Origin: Primulina eburnea
Taxonomy: Eukaryota > Streptophyta > Magnoliopsida > Lamiales > Gesneriaceae
NCBI RefSeq assembly: GCF_022965805.1
Contig: NC_133108.1
Span: 36,529,361-36,593,360 of the forward strand
Length of the DNA stretch: 64,000 nt
Direction: 5' to 3'
Shown: positions 59,670 through 64,000 of the stretch, piece after piece
How the letters are laid out: each line of letters opens with the position of its first letter
How positions within the stretch are numbered: the stretch's first letter is position 1
The notes under the pieces: model-generated
Seen by the model: the letters and a program-made list of their open reading frames with translations, nothing else
Told to the model about the DNA's origin: nothing
Database searches by the model: none
Position numbers and translations under genes: made by a program

Positions 59670-62385
59670 TGTAGTGCCCAAAATTCAAGACACGTATAAA
59701 CTCATGCATTTATTTAAATTACTAAATCATTTAAATAAATTTTAAACGAGTTTTAGCGATGCATGATTTATTTAAATGCTTTACTTTAAATTATTTATGT
59801 TTATGCGATGCACGTTAAAACGTTTTTCAAGTTTCATGTTTCAGGCGATTATTCGAGGCGGGATCGAGGAAAAGACCGGTGACGGTTTTGGCAAATTTAA
59901 AATGTGGTATTTTATTTTAAGTTGAGGATGGGGAATTTACTAAGTTATCAAGTTTTAATGTTTTAAGGTATTATTATGTATCTAGAGATTTAAGAGTTTG
60001 AAACTTTTAAAATTGGTGTGTAATTATTTTAATTGTAGAGTTTGATTAAATTAGTGAGTGTTAACTTTCTAGTAGTATTTTAAATAGTCTATTTTGCTAG
60101 AGTTTCTCCTAATTAAAATACACACACACGTTACACACACTCACACACACTTACACATTTTTACACACACTAAACACACACACTCACCTTACGTTTCAGA
60201 TTTAATTATTTTGAAAGATAGAAACCTAGGGTTCTCCTTCCCTAGAAACAGCCGCCCCCTTCCCTTCTCCTCCAGCACGTTTTCGTTAATTTTCTTCAAA
60301 GAATTTTAGCGCCACCATCGTCCCGGATCAAGCCTCGCTCCATCTCCGCTTCGGTGTCGTCGTACGGTATTTTAAATATAAAAAAGGCACGTATAATCTG
60401 TTCTTTCTGTATCGATCATGTCATATTATGTGTTGCGTTGTTTTATGCGTAAAAATATGTGTGTGACGTTCGTCGTTTGAGCAGAAATAGATTCGGATCG
60501 GTTTTAAATGAATTTTGGATCTGAAAACTCGTTTTTGATGTTCCCGTGTAAACTGCGAATTTTCGGTGCATATTTTGAGAAAACTTTTAACTACAAAGTC
60601 GTAGAGCACTTCGATACCTTCGATTTGATATATGATTCGAAATTTTTGGTCAAATATTGAGTGAGTTATGGCGTTTTTTCGTGGGACTGCTCAAAATGCG
60701 TTTTCAGAAAAGTTATGATATTGATAATTCTTGAAGTTTCAGTGTTGCAGGCTTCGTTGGAGATCGACGGGCGATTGTTGCTGCGTACGGGTATGTTAGT
60801 AATGATGTTAAGAGTGTTTTTGAGGTTACGTTTCATGTCGATAGGCACTCGAACTAATTAGAAGTCGTAGGAAACAATTTGATGTCAATTGCCGTATTTT
60901 GGGTCGTGTGTGTCGTAGAGCGAACACTGTTGTTTTGAAACGTTTGTACAATTTGGATTTATGTTATGGTATGCTAGGATGAGTCTCGAGGTGTCGGTGC
61001 TTGGTCCGTATAATCGAGTCTAGAAGAATAAGCATTGGGTGTTCAGAATTTTCGTAAGTTCGCGATCACAGTGGGTACACGGACCCTGACACGGGGTCCG
61101 TGCCTTTGCTTTCTTCTCGGAGTCTTTTTCCAGTATCTACACGGACCCCTTCACGGATGAGGGCACGGGGTCCGTGCCTTTGGGTTTCACTTAGTGTCTT
61201 TTTCTAGTACCTACACGGACCCTCACCCGGACCCTGACACGGGGTCCGTGCCTTTGCTTTCCTTCGGTGTCAATTTCCAGAGCCTACACGGACCCCTACA
61301 CGGATGTAGGTACGGGGTCCGTGTCCTTCATTTTTGGGGAAAAATATTTTAGTATGCTTTGAGGTTAGACGTCATGGGTTAGTACAATGATTTACAAAGT
61401 CGAGTCATGGGAATTGTAGAACGTCCTAAGGAATTGAATGAACTCATAAGTGAGCATGATTACCTACGTCTAAGTATGCAAGTTAAGCATGTCAATTCAT
61501 GATCAGTATGCGCAGCAACGGCCCCGATCGAAGTCCAACAAATCCCTCAACGCCAAATAAGTATGTATGACGTGCAAAGAAAATATGTTTAAATTTTTGA
61601 GGTATGCTAATTGACTTGTGACCAAATTATGAATGGGTTTGGAAGTCGGTGAACGTGGCCGAGGACCTCTCCGCCCCGTTAAATTATGAACGGGTTAGAT
61701 CGTGGTTGGAAAGCGTTAAATTATGAACGGGGACCAACCAGCCCGTTAAATTATGAACGGGGATCTCATGTATGCGGCAGTGGATACGTCCCTGTCAGCC
61801 CAGTACTTTGGTGTGTCTGATCAGGCGTTTATTATGTATGGGTCACTTGCTTTGAAACATCCTCTATGCAAAATGAAGTTATGTATGTTTTAGTATGCTC
61901 AAGTATGCAGTTATGATAATGAAAGTTTCACGTTATGGCACGTCTATATATGTATGCAAGTTCAAGTTATTATGCAAGCTCAAGTTTCAAATTATGTACG
62001 TTCTATTTTTAAGATGCATGCGATTTTATTATGTAGTACTCGTTATCCCAGTTTTTACGTGTTGAGTCTCTAGACTCACTAGACTTGATCGATGCAGGTG
62101 ACTATGTTGAGGAGACAGGAGGTGATGACCAAGGGGCAGGCTTGGGCTGAGTGGCAGGCTAGACCCGAGGACCGCAATGTTTATGTTTTTTTTATTTTAT
62201 GCAAGTTTAAAATACTCTGATTTTTAAATATTTGGTGACAGTTTCATTTAGCAAAACTTTATTGGTGACAGATGATTGTGAGATTTATTTTATGAATGTT
62301 GAGTGACGACCGTATGGATGTTTTTATTTAAGAAAATTTTTAATTTTTCCGCAAATTTTAAGTATGAGAAGTACGGTTTGTTACA
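59670..62385 (+). repeat. 3' LTR of element 3 (2716 bp)
   Basis: Nearly identical to 52040-54757 and followed by the AAAAC duplication. The differences are mostly single substitutions spread evenly. Confidence 0.95.
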
Positions 62386-62397
62386 AAAACCTCTAAC

Positions 62398-63430
62398 ACA
62401 AATGTTGAGTCGGGACCATCTTTAGATGAGTTGGCCTAAAGAAAAATCGAAGTTTCGGATCCTTATCTCGATAATTCAAGTAAACTATTCACCTATGAGA
62501 TTGAAGAGAGATATATCAACTTTAAACTTCAAACCGACAAGGGAAAATCTAAGGTTGGTACTAACGAGCTTATTGTTTCTCTATTTCACGTATATCAACA
62601 GAATTGAGAGAAATTGAAAATAAGAATATGTATCAACCCAGACACAATCCGAGTTGATATAGTAGGAAAGTATCGTATGATATGGATGAAACCAAATTCC
62701 TACCCCAAAGAGGTCAAGGAATTGTATGAATTTGAGGCTTTTGTCCTGGTTTATACATCACCCAACTCCTTAGAAATTTCAGCATTACCCAAGTGGATTC
62801 ATGAAACTATTCATGAAACATAGACAAATGATGATTATTTGTCAAGAGAAGATATTCTAGAGCTTTACTTTTTTTGTACAGCATCAGAACAACTCGGGAA
62901 AGGCTCACACGAAACCTTTCACTTTATCAAGTTCAGAAGACCAGGCATGAACATTCAGAAGTTTATCAAAGATCCTCTAGATAATGAAACACCCCTTGTT
63001 TCATCACTCATTAAAGACGATATCTTTACAAGACGAGTATGGGGATTATGTGCATGTCTCATAGAAATGGAAAAGGTTAAGTTCTATTTTTTTTAATCAA
63101 AATTCTGTAAATGAATCTTTTTTTATTAAATATCATGACAGGAAAAACTACAAGATTTTTAGAAGAAATATTTGAAAGTAAAAGAATTCTAACGTGGAAC
63201 AATAAAGGTACAGAAATTGTTCAACATGGCTTAAGTTGGAAGATGGCCAGAAGATATCAATCCAGAGTGCTCGAATGAGAAAGAATCAGAGTTTTGAAAG
63301 TTTTCAGCCAAGATCTAACCAGAAATATACTGTAGAAACAAGGCTAAATGGTGAAAGACCACACAAATTTTCCACAGAGACCATACAGAGCAAAAGATTT
63401 CCCAAAAACGTTAAAAAAATCATGTGATCT
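62398..63430 (+). pseudogene. Unidentified decayed ORF, possibly spliced
   Basis: One frame stays coding-like from 62400 to about 63077 with three stops (TAA 62434, TGA near 62608, TAG 62821). It includes YINFKLQTDKGKSKVGTNEL, IRICINPDTIRVDIVGKY and GSHETFHFIKFRRPGMN. A GT near 63077 and CATGACAG near 63141 would remove a T-rich intron; a coding-like frame then follows (TTRFLEEIFESKRILTW, then a shift to QSFESFQPRSNQKYTVE, ending 63427). I do not recognise the family. A transposon or endogenous pararetrovirus protein is possible but unproven. Element 3 inserted at or near its 5' side. Confidence 0.5.
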
Positions 63431-64000
63431 AACCAATCCACTATAGGTAGATGAACCACTCAACCACCACAAAAAAAAAAACGGACCACTAAATAAATGG
63501 TTGACATGACCACCTATCAAAAGTTGCAGTCAGCCACAACCATCAAGCAGAATATTCACAAGTATGAAGTCCGGATTTTAAATCCACCAAGGATTTTATA
63601 TATATCAAGATAGAAAGAAGATGAAAACATAATTCAACATCTTCATTTTCTTTCAAAGAAAATTGTAATAGTTTCTTTAGAAGTTTTGAGTGTTGTACTT
63701 TCAACTACAATTAGTAGATAAACAATTTCCTTATCATCTATATGAAGTTACTATGTAATAATAATTTATATGTTTAAATAAAAGAACCAATACTTATTGC
63801 TCCTGTCATGGATTATTTTCAAATTAAATATCTTTACTATACACCATGAGATAGTAAACGATAAAGGGTTGTGCTAAAGGCTAATGAGGAAATCTACATC
63901 ATGAACCATATATTGCGACTGCGTGCTTAGACTGTGAGATGTAGTCTGTAAAACACAGTGGATACTACCTGAATGCATTCCAGTCAAAGAGGTAAAAATG
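63431..64000 (+). other. Non-coding right edge with TATA-like and polyadenylation-like motifs
   Basis: An A12 run (about 63470) is followed by TTTTATATATATC (63594-63606), a pyrimidine-rich CTTCATTTTCTTTC (about 63642) and AAATAAAAG (63775). This could be a promoter or LTR of the unidentified element, but no second copy lies in the window. Confidence 0.35.

Larger units (their letters stand above)
52040..62385 (+). mobile_element. Young Ty3/gypsy Tekay-like chromovirus (element 3, 10,346 bp)
   Basis: LTRs at 52040-54757 and 59670-62385 start TGTAGTGCCC and end GTTACA. AAAAC duplications flank it (52035-52039, 62386-62390). It has an initiator-Met primer-binding site, gag, a putative intron, PR-RT-RH-IN, a chromodomain-like tail and a polypurine tract. 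Hand comparison finds about 23 substitutions and one short indel between the LTRs (about 0.9%), so insertion is recent. It is the best preserved gypsy element here. Confidence 0.96.

Noticed and set aside
62398..64000. Firm call of an endogenous pararetrovirus
   Set aside because: The TATA-like region and spliced layout are suggestive, but I see no movement-protein, coat-protein or reverse transcriptase motif to support it.

Overview
The window looks like repeat-rich nuclear DNA of a eudicot plant. Plant Ty3/gypsy and Ty1/copia retrotransposons, Mutator-like and hAT DNA transposons and MITEs fill most of it. The only intact host gene is a 22-coding-exon DPE2 gene (cytosolic 4-alpha-glucanotransferase). 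One MITE type with GTGAGACGGTCTC-like ends is, as I recall it, common in asterids, perhaps Lamiales; that placement is inference.

Layout. 1-7565: minus-strand Tekay-like Ty3/gypsy element, cut at its 3' LTR by the window edge, with decayed gag-pol and a separate intact coiled-coil ORF in its leader. 7690-9137: hAT transposase remnant. 9399-12461: solo LTR with a perfect 5-bp target duplication (TGATC). 12.5-15.4 kb: MITEs and AT-rich DNA. 15.4-20.9 kb: decayed Mutator-like transposase (plus strand) facing a decayed plant mobile domain (PMD) gene (minus strand). 21452-26247: complete copia element with 181-bp LTRs and GAGCT duplication. 26549-38891: old minus-strand gypsy element, related to the first, with ATATG duplication and no gag. 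Two solo LTRs are nested in it, at about 29.5-32.8 kb and at 36114-37452. 38.9-41.0 kb: repeats and a hAT-type MITE with an 8-bp duplication.

41.1-50.4 kb: DPE2. The exons join in frame into a 976-residue protein with two CBM20 starch-binding domains and a GH77 catalytic domain. One intron is a textbook U12-type AT-AC intron and another has a GC donor. 50.4-52.0 kb: minus-strand fragments resembling a gypsy gag and a 3'-5' exonuclease.

52040-62385: young plus-strand Tekay-like chromovirus with 2.7-kb LTRs that differ at about 23 positions by hand count, and AAAAC duplication. A putative 181-bp intron lies between gag and protease, and pol has two lesions. 62.4-63.4 kb: a decayed, possibly spliced ORF that I do not recognise.

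DPE2 is the only gene here with an expected cellular role: using maltose exported from chloroplasts at night. The rest is transposon history. No tRNA, rRNA or CRISPR array was seen. The best leads are the U12 intron, the coiled-coil leader ORF, the gag-protease intron, the hairpin-rich LTRs and the unidentified ORF near the right edge.
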